From NCBI GenBank assembly GCA_964569795.1, contig CAZMVB010000028.1, positions 1-55,418 of the forward strand: 55,418 nt of DNA, in the 5' to 3' direction. This document shows, one piece after another, positions 25,800-34,394 of the stretch. The position numbers and the translations under genes are program-made. Under the pieces are notes generated by a model. The model was not told where the DNA came from, searched no databases, and worked only from the letters and a program-made list of their open reading frames with translations. Numbering within the stretch: position 1 is the first letter of the stretch; every line of letters starts with the position of its first letter. Source of the DNA: JAHJDS01 sp964569795 (GTDB lineage Bacteria > Desulfobacterota > Desulfarculia > Desulfarculales > JAHJDS01).

Positions 25800-26769
25800 G
25801 GCGTCTGCTCTCCAAAAAGAACTCGAACGTCTGCCGCGTCGTCTTGCGGGGAACGTAACCGAACTCCTCCTTGAGCCGCCGGTTGCCCAGGACCGGCCGG
25901 TACTGGAGGAATATGATCTGCTCGGGTCCGTACTGGGTCAGGCCCAGCTTCTTGAGGACCCACAGGGCCGCCTTGACCAGGCCCGGCGGCAGGGCCGCGA
26001 ACCGCTTGCCGGCCAGGGCGGCCATCTCCCGCATGGTCAGGGTGCCGTCCCCGGCCAGGTTGTACACCCCGCCCGCCCGCGTAAACAGCCCCTTGAGGAT
26101 GACCCCGACCACGTCCTGGTCCCAGATGATGACGAACGGGGTGTCCGAGCCGCGCAGGCCGATCACCCGTTTCTTGTCGAACAGGGCCGTGATCTGGTTT
26201 TGGGTGGTGGCGCCCAGGATGGTGCCCGGCCGCAGGATCAGTTGCCTCAGTTCGGGGTTTTTCGTTCGGTAAGCGGCCAGCATCTCCTCGACCTGGCGCT
26301 TGTGGTCCGAGTAGGCGAACTCGGGGTTGCCCCGCAGGGCGTCCGCCTCGTCGATCCACTCCGGGTTGTCCGGGTGGTAGCCATAGGCCGCCCCGCTCGA
26401 GGTCACGATCAGGTGGCTCACCCCCGCGGCCAGGCCGGACTCGACCACGTTCCTGGTGCCCAGGACGTCCACCGAGTATTCGAACTCGCGGTCGGAATCC
26501 TTGCCCGGCGTGACGATCGAGGCCAGATGGATCACGGTCTCGATCCCATACTTCCTGAACAAGTCGCCCAGGTCGGGCGAGCGGACGTCGGCAATGACGT
26601 AATCCACGCCGTCGTGCTGGTCAGCAGGCGGGGTTTCCCGGACGTCCAGGGCCACGATTTTTTCCAAAGACCTCGGGTCCGCGGCCAGGGCGGCGATCAC
26701 CTGCCGGCCCAGGTAACCGCCCGCCCCCAGGACGGCCACTGATCTGGGGCCGTTCGTGCCCGCGCTCAT
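25789..26769 (-). CDS. NAD-dependent epimerase/dehydratase (extended SDR)
   Basis: The 326 aa extended-SDR protein has a Rossmann motif GAGGYLGRQV and an active-site region TSSGAAYGYHP. The usual YxxxK appears as YSDHK. The start ATG at 26769 overlaps the BASS stop in ATGA. Many such proteins act on nucleotide sugars, but the lack of a sugar cluster and the position between a transporter and an SDR argue for a small-molecule reductase or a role in this catabolic operon. No membrane segment or signal is seen. The specific reaction is unknown. Confidence 0.85.
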   Translation of the reverse strand: MSAGTNGPRSVAVLGAGGYLGRQVIAALAADPRSLEKIVALDVRETPPADQHDGVDYVIADVRSPDLGDLFRKYGIETVIHLASIVTPGKDSDREFEYSVDVLGTRNVVESGLAAGVSHLIVTSSGAAYGYHPDNPEWIDEADALRGNPEFAYSDHKRQVEEMLAAYRTKNPELRQLILRPGTILGATTQNQITALFDKKRVIGLRGSDTPFVIIWDQDVVGVILKGLFTRAGGVYNLAGDGTLTMREMAALAGKRFAALPPGLVKAALWVLKKLGLTQYGPEQIIFLQYRPVLGNRRLKEEFGYVPRKTTRQTFEFFLESRRRGN

Positions 26770-27743
26770 GCCACGGCCTCGGCCGGGCGGGGCGGCCGCC
26801 GGGACCAGTACCCGGAAACGGTCAGCCCGGAGATGATGTGCCAGATGCCCCACCAGCCGGCGATGATGGCCATGCCCCCGAGCCCGCCGAAGAAGGTGAA
26901 GATCAGCGTCAGCCCCAGGGCCGAGTTCTGGATGCCGACCTCGATGGTCACCGCCCGGACGTCCCAGTCGGACAGGCGGGCGGCCCGGGCCGAGGCATAG
27001 CCCAGGCTCAGGGCCAGGCCGTTGTGGATCAGGACCACGAACACCACCAGTCCCAGGACCTTCAGGAAGATGCTCCAGTTGGCGGCCAGGGCCCCGGCCA
27101 CGAAGACGGCGAAGATCAGAAACGAGACGACCTTGAACGGGGTCCGGATCCGTTCCACCAGTTTCGGCCACAGCCGGGAAACGGTCACCCCCACCAGGAG
27201 CGGCAGGCCCAGGATCAAGACGATGGTCAGAAACAGGTCGAGCGGATCCAGGCTGACCCACTCCAGGATGGGCCGGGTGTAGGGGTTGAGCCAGCCCCAG
27301 AACCAGAGGTTCAGCGGGGTCATGAACACGGCCGCCGCGGTCGAGCAGGCCGTCATGGAGATGGACATGGCCGCGTTGCCCCGGGCCAGGTAGGTCATGA
27401 TGTTGCTCAGGTTGCCCCCCGGGCAGGACCCGATCAGGATCATCCCCAGGGCGATGGACGGCGCCGGCCGCAGGACCATGGTCAGGCCCCAGGTGAAGGC
27501 CGGCAGGAGGATGAACTGGGCGAACAGCCCGATGGCCGGCCCCTTGGGCCGCCGCCAGACATCGATGAAGTCCCTGAGTTTCAGATCCAGCGACACCCCG
27601 AGCATCATCAGCCCGATGAGGATATTCAGGAAGAAGAGGGCCTTGGGGCTGAAGTTGAGCTTGACCAGGTCCACGGCGTGGCCCAGAAAGGGTGACCGGA
27701 AAAAGATCAGGTCCCAGAACTCGCGAACGACCGCCGGATGCAT
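26766..27743 (-). CDS. BASS-family (bile acid:sodium symporter-like) transporter
   Basis: Integral membrane protein of 325 aa with about nine hydrophobic segments. The family signature region GSCPGGNLSNIMTYLARGN is clear and fits the BASS fold, which moves organic anions together with sodium. It lies one base after the stop of the second ThDP enzyme and overlaps the epimerase gene by four bases, so it belongs to the xsc operon. BASS relatives carry pyruvate, pantothenate, taurocholate and other anions. A role in uptake of a sulfonate or export of acetate or sulfite-derived products is inference from context. Confidence 0.88.
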   Translation of the reverse strand: MHPAVVREFWDLIFFRSPFLGHAVDLVKLNFSPKALFFLNILIGLMMLGVSLDLKLRDFIDVWRRPKGPAIGLFAQFILLPAFTWGLTMVLRPAPSIALGMILIGSCPGGNLSNIMTYLARGNAAMSISMTACSTAAAVFMTPLNLWFWGWLNPYTRPILEWVSLDPLDLFLTIVLILGLPLLVGVTVSRLWPKLVERIRTPFKVVSFLIFAVFVAGALAANWSIFLKVLGLVVFVVLIHNGLALSLGYASARAARLSDWDVRAVTIEVGIQNSALGLTLIFTFFGGLGGMAIIAGWWGIWHIISGLTVSGYWSRRPPRPAEAVA

Positions 27744-27744
27744 G

Positions 27745-29505
27745 TCATTTCCCCCCTGGTTCCTTGTGCATGTCCTTGAACTCCATGAGCCCCGGGGCCC
27801 AGAGATGCTTGTCCGGGTGGACGTCCACCTGGATCACGGCGCACTTGCCCGCGGCCAGGGAGCGCTCGATGGCCGCCGGCAATTCGGCTGGACCTGCCAC
27901 CCGCTCCCCGTGGGCGCCCATGGCCCGGCCGACCATATCCCAGGCGACCTCGCCCAAATCGGTGCTGATGCAGTCCTCGGGCGGCAGGGACCGGTGCCGG
28001 ACCTTGAGGTTGAACAGGGTCGTGAGCGGTTTGAGGGTCGCCTGCTGGTTGATCTTGACCATGCCCCACTGCTTGTCGGCGCAGATGAGGAACACGACCG
28101 GCAGCCCGTGGCGGACCGCGGTCTCGATCTCCTGGGGGTGGAAGCCGAAGGCGCCGTCGCCCATGATGGCGTACACCTGCTTGCCCGGGCGGGCCACGGC
28201 CGCGCCCAGGGCCTGGCCCAGGCCGGCGCCGAGCATGCCGAAGTGGTGGGTGGACAGGATGGTGTTGGGCGTGCGGCAGTGGTGATAGAAGTTGCCCCAG
28301 ACGTTGGTGTTGCCGCCGTCGAACACGACCACGGCGTCATCGTCGAAAATCCGGCGGCAGGTGGCGGCCACGTGGCCGGTGAGCATGGGGCTCGAAACAT
28401 CTTCGAGCTTCTGATCCAGCTTGGCCCGGTGGGCGGTCTTGGTCTCGGCCAGGCGGGCGACCCGCTGGCGACGTTTTTCAGTCTGAATCTGCCGGTCCCC
28501 AAGGGCGACGACCAATCCTTGTAAAAAAAGCCTGACGTCGCCCAGGACGGGCAGGTCGGCCGGCTTGTTGAGCCCCAGGTTTTCCTCGTCCAGGTCCACC
28601 TGGATCATCCGCTGCTCGGCCGGGGTCCGCCAGTAGGGCGGCTTGCCCCACCAGTCGGTCTCGCCCAGGCGGGCGCCCAGACAAAGCACCAGGTCGGCCG
28701 CGTTCCGGACCTGGTTGACCGCCTCGACGTGGATCATGGGCCAGGCCAGGGGGTGGTCCTCGGAGAGCACCCCCCGGGCCGACCAGGAGGTGGTCACCGG
28801 ACTTTGGAGGGTCTCGGCCACGGCGGCCAGCTCGTCATAGGCCTGGGCGTGGATGATCCCGCTGCCGGCGTGGATCAGGGGGAACTCGGCCGCGGCTAAA
28901 AGGTCGGCGGCCTTTTCGATCAGGGACGATGGAGGGGCGACGGGCTCGTGCCGGCGATACGCGCCGGGGTCCCACAGGCCGATCTCGTCCTGTTGGCCGT
29001 TCATCACCGACTCGGGCACGTCCAGGTGGACCACGCCCGGCCGGCCGCGATAGGCGATCCGAAAGGCCCGGCGCAGGAGTTCGGGGACCCGGGCCAGCGA
29101 GTCGGCGCACCCGGACCACTTGGCGACGGGCTTGACGGTCGCCACCTGGTTGAAGTACTGGTAGGCGCCGCCCCGGTCGGGGTAGGTGATCGCCTCGCGC
29201 CGGGACGAGGTGATGAGCAGGACCCGGTTGCCCTCGGCGTTCTCGACGACCGCCCCGGGCAGGACGTTGGCCACGCCCGGGCCGTTGCTGGCCATGCACA
29301 CCCCCAGACCGCCGGTCAGCCGGGCGTAGGCCCCGGCCATGTGGGCGGCCGTGGTCTCGTGGCGGGGGGTGATGATCTCCATCCCCAGGTTCTTGGCACT
29401 GACGTAGAACTGGGTGTAGGTCCCGTCGATGATGCCGAAGATTTTCGTGACGCCTTCGGCCTGGAGCATCTGAGCAATTACTTTTCCACCGCTGGTCTGG
29501 CCCAT
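27745..29505 (-). CDS. ThDP-dependent enzyme of the acetolactate synthase superfamily, function unassigned
   Basis: The 586 aa product has the three-domain PYR-central-PP layout. The activating Glu is in PRHETTAAH near residue 50 and the cofactor motif begins MGDGAFGF. The residues 24 positions after GDG, usually Asn-Asn, are Ala-Asp (CADKQWG), so the metal ligand set is altered but could still work through the Asp. It is distant from the Xsc encoded upstream in the same operon. Candidates are a decarboxylase or C-C lyase that makes the aldehyde substrate for Xsc (sulfopyruvate-decarboxylase-like), a 2-hydroxyacyl-CoA lyase, or a carboligase; sequence alone does not decide. It lies 32 bases after the tetR gene and one base before the BASS gene. 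Confidence 0.8.
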   Translation of the reverse strand: MGQTSGGKVIAQMLQAEGVTKIFGIIDGTYTQFYVSAKNLGMEIITPRHETTAAHMAGAYARLTGGLGVCMASNGPGVANVLPGAVVENAEGNRVLLITSSRREAITYPDRGGAYQYFNQVATVKPVAKWSGCADSLARVPELLRRAFRIAYRGRPGVVHLDVPESVMNGQQDEIGLWDPGAYRRHEPVAPPSSLIEKAADLLAAAEFPLIHAGSGIIHAQAYDELAAVAETLQSPVTTSWSARGVLSEDHPLAWPMIHVEAVNQVRNAADLVLCLGARLGETDWWGKPPYWRTPAEQRMIQVDLDEENLGLNKPADLPVLGDVRLFLQGLVVALGDRQIQTEKRRQRVARLAETKTAHRAKLDQKLEDVSSPMLTGHVAATCRRIFDDDAVVVFDGGNTNVWGNFYHHCRTPNTILSTHHFGMLGAGLGQALGAAVARPGKQVYAIMGDGAFGFHPQEIETAVRHGLPVVFLICADKQWGMVKINQQATLKPLTTLFNLKVRHRSLPPEDCISTDLGEVAWDMVGRAMGAHGERVAGPAELPAAIERSLAAGKCAVIQVDVHPDKHLWAPGLMEFKDMHKEPGGK

Positions 29506-29537
29506 TTGATTACCCCTCGAATAGCGCTGTGTCCGGT

Positions 29538-30230
29538 TCAGCGATCGCCTTGTTCGCTCGGTCCGCCCTCTGGGCGCAGGACGCTGAAAATCAAATTCAA
29601 GACCGCGGTCAGGTGGCGGTCGATGGTCGGTCTGGTCAGCCGTCCGGTGACGCCCAGGTACTCCCTCATCCGGAGCTGGAAGTGGCGGGAGACCAGGGAG
29701 ACGGCGAACATGATGTACTGATTGTTGATCAGCCAGGCGGCCAAATTGACGTCCAGGTCGGCCCGGACCAGGCCCCGGGCCATGTCCCGGCGCAGCAGTT
29801 GCCGGAAATAGTCGGCCGTGAACTTCTCGACGTACAGGGTGAACCGGTCGGCGAAGCGGTCCATGCCCGCCCCGGCCACGCTCAGATAGAGGCGGATGTA
29901 GTCCGGATTTTTCAGGACGAAATCCACGCCGTGCCGAAAGACGTGATCGACCACGGCGTAGATGTCCCCGTCCGGGGCCACGCCGCCCCAGACCGCGTCG
30001 CGGTGGCGTTCCAGGCCGTCGCGGCAGACAAAGGTGAACAGGTCCTCCTTGGAGGCGAAGTAGTTGTAGAGCGAGCCCTTGGCCACCCCGGCCTCCCGGG
30101 CGATGGCACCCACGTCGGCCGCCTCGAAGCCGTCCCGGGCGAAGACGCTCGTCGCCGCCCGGAGAATGCGTTCCCGCTTCTCGTCGGACAGAAGGGTGAA
30201 GGTCTCCTTGGGCCGGGCGACGCCGCTCAT
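29538..30230 (-). CDS. TetR-family regulator of the xsc operon
   Basis: The 230 aa repressor has an N-terminal helix-turn-helix (RERILRAATSVFARDGFEAADVGAIAREAGVAKGSLYNYFASKEDLF) and a helical ligand-binding domain. The start ATG overlaps the ackA stop in ATGA. The operon head carries a perfect 18-base palindrome (33248-33265) of the TetR operator type, which makes autoregulation and control of xsc-ackA plausible. The ligand is unknown; an intermediate of sulfonate or acyl metabolism would make sense. Confidence 0.85.
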   Translation of the reverse strand: MSGVARPKETFTLLSDEKRERILRAATSVFARDGFEAADVGAIAREAGVAKGSLYNYFASKEDLFTFVCRDGLERHRDAVWGGVAPDGDIYAVVDHVFRHGVDFVLKNPDYIRLYLSVAGAGMDRFADRFTLYVEKFTADYFRQLLRRDMARGLVRADLDVNLAAWLINNQYIMFAVSLVSRHFQLRMREYLGVTGRLTRPTIDRHLTAVLNLIFSVLRPEGGPSEQGDR

Positions 30231-31414
30231 GGCCGGCCCACCAGGGTATAGGTTTCCCGGGCGATCATCAGCTCCTCGTCGGTCTGAATGACCATGACCC
30301 GGACCGTCGAGTCCCCGGTCGAGATCAGGCCCGACCGCCCGTTGATCATGGTCTCGTTGCGGGCCGGGTTCAGTCTGATCCCGCAGGACTCGAGCCCGGC
30401 CAGGGTCTGGCCTCTAATGGTCGGGGCATTGGCGCCGATGCCGCCGGTGAAGACGATCCCGTCCGCTCCGCCCAGGGCGAAGAAGTAGGCCCCGACGTAC
30501 TTGCGCAGCCGGTGGACGAACATTTCGATTGCCAGGTCGGCCCGGGGGTCGCCCCCATCCCGGGCGGCGAGCACGGTCCGCAGGTCGCTGCTCGACCCGG
30601 ACATGGCCAGCAGTCCGGAATTTTTATTGAGGGCCTCGACCACCCGGTCCCAGGACATTTCCGTCCGGGCCGCCACATAGGCCACCGCCGCCGGGTCGAA
30701 GTCGCCGGCCCGGGTGCCCATCATCAGCCCCTCCAGGGGGGTGAAACCCATGGAGGTGTCCAGGACCCGGCCTTGGTCAAAGGCCGTGGCCGAGCAGCCG
30801 TGGCCCAGGTGGAGGGTGATCAGTTTCAACTCGGCAACGGGCCGGTCGAGCATCGCCGCCGCGGCCAGGGTGACGTACTGGTGGGACAAACCGTGAAAGC
30901 CGTATCGCCGCAGGCCGTGGTCCGCGTACCAGTCCTCGGGCACCGGATATCGGAACGACTGGGGCGGCATGGAGGCGTGCCAACTGGTGTCGAACACGGC
31001 CACCTGGGGTAAATCAGGTAACTCGTCCCGGCAGACCTGGAGGCAGTCCAGGTTGATCGGCTGGTGCAGGGGCGCCAGCTCGCTCAGACCCCGCAGGTGA
31101 CCCAGGACCTCATCGTCGATCAGGGTCGGGGCAAAGAAAGCGCTTCCGCCGTGGACCACCCGGTGCCCCACGGCCTGGAGGTTCATGCCCGGGCCCAGGA
31201 CCTCCAGGGCCAGTCTGACCGCGGTCCGGTGATCCGGGCAGTCCCGGGGACCGTCCCGGCGATGACCGCCCTCGTCGTCGAAGATCAGTCGCGCCGTTTT
31301 TTTCCCCGGCCCGATGGCCTCGATCAGCCCCCGGGCCATGACCGCTTCGGCCGGCATGTCCAGGACCTGGAACTTGAGTGACGAGCTGCCCGAGTTGAGG
31401 ACCAGGATGTTCAT
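30227..31414 (-). CDS. ackA: acetate kinase
   Basis: Converts acetyl phosphate and ADP to acetate and ATP in the cytoplasm. The 395 aa product begins MNILVLNSGSSSLKFQV, the first kinase signature, and contains the second one around GFTPLEGLMMGTRAGDFDP. The ATP-site region FTGGIGANAP is intact. It lies 20 bases after xsc, whose product is acetyl phosphate, and its stop overlaps tetR. The pairing allows substrate-level phosphorylation without phosphotransacetylase. Propionate kinase is a possible alternative label, but the neighbour favours acetate. Confidence 0.95.
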   Translation of the reverse strand: MNILVLNSGSSSLKFQVLDMPAEAVMARGLIEAIGPGKKTARLIFDDEGGHRRDGPRDCPDHRTAVRLALEVLGPGMNLQAVGHRVVHGGSAFFAPTLIDDEVLGHLRGLSELAPLHQPINLDCLQVCRDELPDLPQVAVFDTSWHASMPPQSFRYPVPEDWYADHGLRRYGFHGLSHQYVTLAAAAMLDRPVAELKLITLHLGHGCSATAFDQGRVLDTSMGFTPLEGLMMGTRAGDFDPAAVAYVAARTEMSWDRVVEALNKNSGLLAMSGSSSDLRTVLAARDGGDPRADLAIEMFVHRLRKYVGAYFFALGGADGIVFTGGIGANAPTIRGQTLAGLESCGIRLNPARNETMINGRSGLISTGDSTVRVMVIQTDEELMIARETYTLVGRP

Positions 31415-31434
31415 CTGACCTGGGACCCGCTGAG

Positions 31435-33156
31435 TCAGGTGGCGCTGAGGTGCTTGTATTTGGACAGGTGGCGACGGGGGGGCTGCAAGGCGTCCCTCCG
31501 AAACGGCTCGGCCAGGACCTCGGCCGCCCCGTCGATCACGGCGTCGATGACCGCCGGGCCGCCCGCGGCCAGGGCCTCGGCCACGGCGTCCGGGACCTGA
31601 TCGGCCGCCTCGACCCGGAAGCCCTTGGCCCCCATGACCTCGGCCAGCCGGGCGAAGTCCGGATTGGCCAGGTTGGTGCCCACGAACCGGTTGTCATAGT
31701 AGTCGATCTGGTTCTTCTTCTCGGCGCCCCACTGGTTGTTGTTGAAGACCACGGCGATGACCGGGATCTCTTCCCGGACCGCGGTCATGACCTCGGCCAG
31801 GCCGCTGATGCCCCAGGCCCCGTCGCCCTGGAGGGCGAACACCGCCCGGTCCGGCCGGCCCAGCTTGGCCCCCAGGGCCAGGCCGTAACTGATGCCGCAG
31901 TTGCCCCAGCTCAGGGGCCCCAGGAACTCGCCCGGGCCGGTCGAGCCGAAGTAGGCGTTGGCCATGGAGCAGGTGTTGCCCACGTCCGTGGTCACGATCG
32001 AGCCCGGGGGCACGGCCTGGGCCAACGTTTTCAGTAACGCCCGGGGATGCATCCGCTTGGCGGGCGCCGCCGCCCAGGAGTCCAGTTCGGCCTGCCAGGT
32101 TTCTTTCTCTTTCTGAATCAACGGAGTTCTGTCCGCAGCGGGTCGCGGAGCCTTATATTTGCTGCGGAGAACCGGTAAAAGACTTTGAGCAAACTCCCTG
32201 GCGTCGGCACAAACGGCCAGATCGACCCGCCGGCTCAGGCCCAGGACCTTGGCGTCGGCGTCCACCTGGATGATCGTCGCCGCCGCGGGCCAGTAGTCCA
32301 GGCCGTACTGGGGCAGGGTCCCGAAGGGCCCCAGGCGGCAGCCCAGGGCCAGGACCACGTCGGCCCTTGACAAAACACGCATCGCCGCCTGGGAGCCGCA
32401 GTAGCCGATGGGCCCGACGCTCAGGGGATGGGTCCAGGGGAAGGAGTCGTTGTGCAGATAGCTGTTGGCCACGGGCGCGCCCAAAAATTCGGCCAGGGCG
32501 ATGGTCTGCTCCACGCCGCCGGCCCAGACCACGCCGCCCCCGGCTAGGATCACCGGAAACTCTGCCTTGGCCAAAAGCTCGGCCGCCCGGGCCACCTCGG
32601 CCTCGGTTCCGGCGCCGCGGTTGGGGTCCGGCGTGGAAAAGATCTCGGTCTCGATGTCCCCGTAAAAATAGTCACGGGGGATGTTGAGCTGGGTCGGGCC
32701 CATCTCGGCCTTGGCCATGTAAAAGGCCCGCCGGGCCAGCTCGGCCATGCGCTGGGGGCGGTTGACCCGGACCTGGTACTTGGTCTGGGCGGCGAACATG
32801 GGCATCTGGTCCAGTTCCTGGAACCCGCCCGTGCCGATGCCCATGGTCCCCGTCTCCGGGGTGACGGCCACCACCGGCGAGTGGGCCCAAAAGGCGGCGG
32901 TGATCGCCGAGGTGAAGTTGGCCGCACCGGGTCCGTTCTGGCCGATGCAGACCTGGGGCCGGCCCGTCACCCGGGCCAGGCCGTCGGCGGCGTGGGCCGC
33001 CGCCTGCTCGTGGGCCACGGAGATGAATCGGATCCCGGCCGCCGGGAACAGGTCCAGGGCGTCCATGTAGGCGCTGCCGACGATGCCGAAAACGTTGGTA
33101 ACGCCTTCGGCGACGAATGTTTCGACCAGGGCCTCGGAAGGGGTCATCAGGGGCAT
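31435..33156 (-). CDS. xsc: sulfoacetaldehyde acetyltransferase
   Basis: ThDP enzyme that cleaves sulfoacetaldehyde with phosphate to acetyl phosphate and sulfite, the key C-S bond breaking step in taurine, isethionate and sulfoacetate breakdown. The 573 aa length fits. Xsc hallmarks are visible: FGIVGSAYMDALDLFP at the start, the activating Glu in HEQAAAH, MGPTQLNIPRDYFYGD in the middle, GDGAWG and FNNNQWGAEKKNQ in the cofactor domain. The ATG at 33156 has GGAGG eight bases upstream. It is the first gene of the operon. Upstream lies the TetR-type palindrome. The enzymes that usually make sulfoacetaldehyde (taurine:pyruvate transaminase, dehydrogenases) are not in the window. Confidence 0.93.
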   Translation of the reverse strand: MPLMTPSEALVETFVAEGVTNVFGIVGSAYMDALDLFPAAGIRFISVAHEQAAAHAADGLARVTGRPQVCIGQNGPGAANFTSAITAAFWAHSPVVAVTPETGTMGIGTGGFQELDQMPMFAAQTKYQVRVNRPQRMAELARRAFYMAKAEMGPTQLNIPRDYFYGDIETEIFSTPDPNRGAGTEAEVARAAELLAKAEFPVILAGGGVVWAGGVEQTIALAEFLGAPVANSYLHNDSFPWTHPLSVGPIGYCGSQAAMRVLSRADVVLALGCRLGPFGTLPQYGLDYWPAAATIIQVDADAKVLGLSRRVDLAVCADAREFAQSLLPVLRSKYKAPRPAADRTPLIQKEKETWQAELDSWAAAPAKRMHPRALLKTLAQAVPPGSIVTTDVGNTCSMANAYFGSTGPGEFLGPLSWGNCGISYGLALGAKLGRPDRAVFALQGDGAWGISGLAEVMTAVREEIPVIAVVFNNNQWGAEKKNQIDYYDNRFVGTNLANPDFARLAEVMGAKGFRVEAADQVPDAVAEALAAGGPAVIDAVIDGAAEVLAEPFRRDALQPPRRHLSKYKHLSAT

Positions 33157-33247
33157 CGGTTAAACCTCCAGGCCGCCCGGGGCGGCCGGCGGGGTTGACG
33201 GGGAGCGAGGACGGCCAGCCCGTCCCCGCGCGTCCTCGGCCCCGTGG

Positions 33248-33265
33248 TGACTGACCGGTCAGTCA
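33248..33265. promoter_or_regulatory. TetR-type operator between xsc and a divergent hydrolase
   Basis: TGACTGACCGGTCAGTCA is an 18-base perfect palindrome, 92 bases before the xsc start and 126 before the divergent hydrolase. It is the likely site of the repressor encoded at 29538-30230 and could control both directions. Confidence 0.75.
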
Positions 33266-33390
33266 TTCAAAGGATACGACGTATCGCTCGCCCTGTCAAT
33301 GTTTTTCTGTTGGAAAATCGCCGGCCCGGTTGCCACGGAGCGGCCCGGGTGTTAGGATCACCACGCTTTCCGCTTTGACGAGGGAGAAGG

Positions 33391-34275
33391 GTGAGCCAGG
33401 ACCAATTCATCGACACCCCGCGTGGAAAATTTCACGTCATCGACTGGGGCGGGCCGGCCGGCCGGCCGCTGGTGCTCATCGATCACGCCACCGGTTTTTG
33501 CGCCGGGATGTACGCCCCCCTGGCCGAACTGCTCCGGCCGCACCTGCGAGTGATCGGCCTGGACGACCGGGGACACGGCCGGACGCGGGCCCCGGCCGAT
33601 CCCCGGCGGCTCAAGAACTGGTTCACCTTTGCCGACGATCTGGCCGGTGTTCTCGAGACCCTGGGCGAGCCGGTGATCATGGTCGGCCATTCCCGGTCAG
33701 GCCCGGCCGGGGTGTTCACCGCGGTGCGGCGGCCGGAGCTGATCCGGGCCCTGATCCTGTTGGACCCGACGATCCTGCCCTGGGGCTGGATGGGGGGGTG
33801 GTGGCTGGCCAAGAAGGTGGGACTGGCCAGGCGGGTGCCCATCGCCCACCGGGCGGCCCGGCGGCGGGCGGTCTGGCCCGACCGGGAGAGCATCCTGGCG
33901 GCCTATAACGGCAAGTCGGTCTTTGCCCACTGGCGGCCCGGCTGGCTTACGGCCTATGTGGCCGAGTGCACCGAGCCGGACCCTGATGGAAAAATCAAAT
34001 TGTGTTGCGATCCGGCCTGGGAGGCCCGGGCCTTTGCCACCTGCACCCACGAGATCTGGCGCTACGTGCCCCGAATCGGCTGCCCGACCCTGCTCCTCTA
34101 CGGCGACCGGTCCGACACCTTTCGTCACTCGGCGGCCCGGCGTTTCGCCCGCCTGGTCCCCGGGTCAGAGGTCGTCGCCCTCGAGAACACCTCCCACTTC
34201 GTGCCCATGGAGCGGACCGAGGAGTGCCGCGACCGGATTATCGCCTTTTTGCGAGGCCGCGGCGTCCTGGAGTGA
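33391..34275 (+). CDS. alpha/beta hydrolase
   Basis: The 294 aa cytoplasmic hydrolase has a nucleophile elbow VGHSRSG (Ser nucleophile) and a late catalytic His in NTSHFVPMER. The acid is probably the Asp in LLLYGDRSDTF. The GTG start at 33391 has GGGAGAAGG in front. It is transcribed away from xsc across the TetR operator. Esterase, lactonase or acyl-CoA thioesterase roles are all possible; the substrate is unknown. Sharing the operator suggests it serves the same substrate class as the xsc operon. Confidence 0.82.
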   Translation: MSQDQFIDTPRGKFHVIDWGGPAGRPLVLIDHATGFCAGMYAPLAELLRPHLRVIGLDDRGHGRTRAPADPRRLKNWFTFADDLAGVLETLGEPVIMVGHSRSGPAGVFTAVRRPELIRALILLDPTILPWGWMGGWWLAKKVGLARRVPIAHRAARRRAVWPDRESILAAYNGKSVFAHWRPGWLTAYVAECTEPDPDGKIKLCCDPAWEARAFATCTHEIWRYVPRIGCPTLLLYGDRSDTFRHSAARRFARLVPGSEVVALENTSHFVPMERTEECRDRIIAFLRGRGVLE

Positions 34276-34394
34276 AAGACCTGCGGAGATCGACCGTCCC
34301 GGCCCTGCTCGCGGGCGCCTGGCCTTTTCATTGCCCCTCTAAAAAATCAGACAGCCTGTAAAGAGATGACCTCGACGATCGGGGCAAGACCGCT

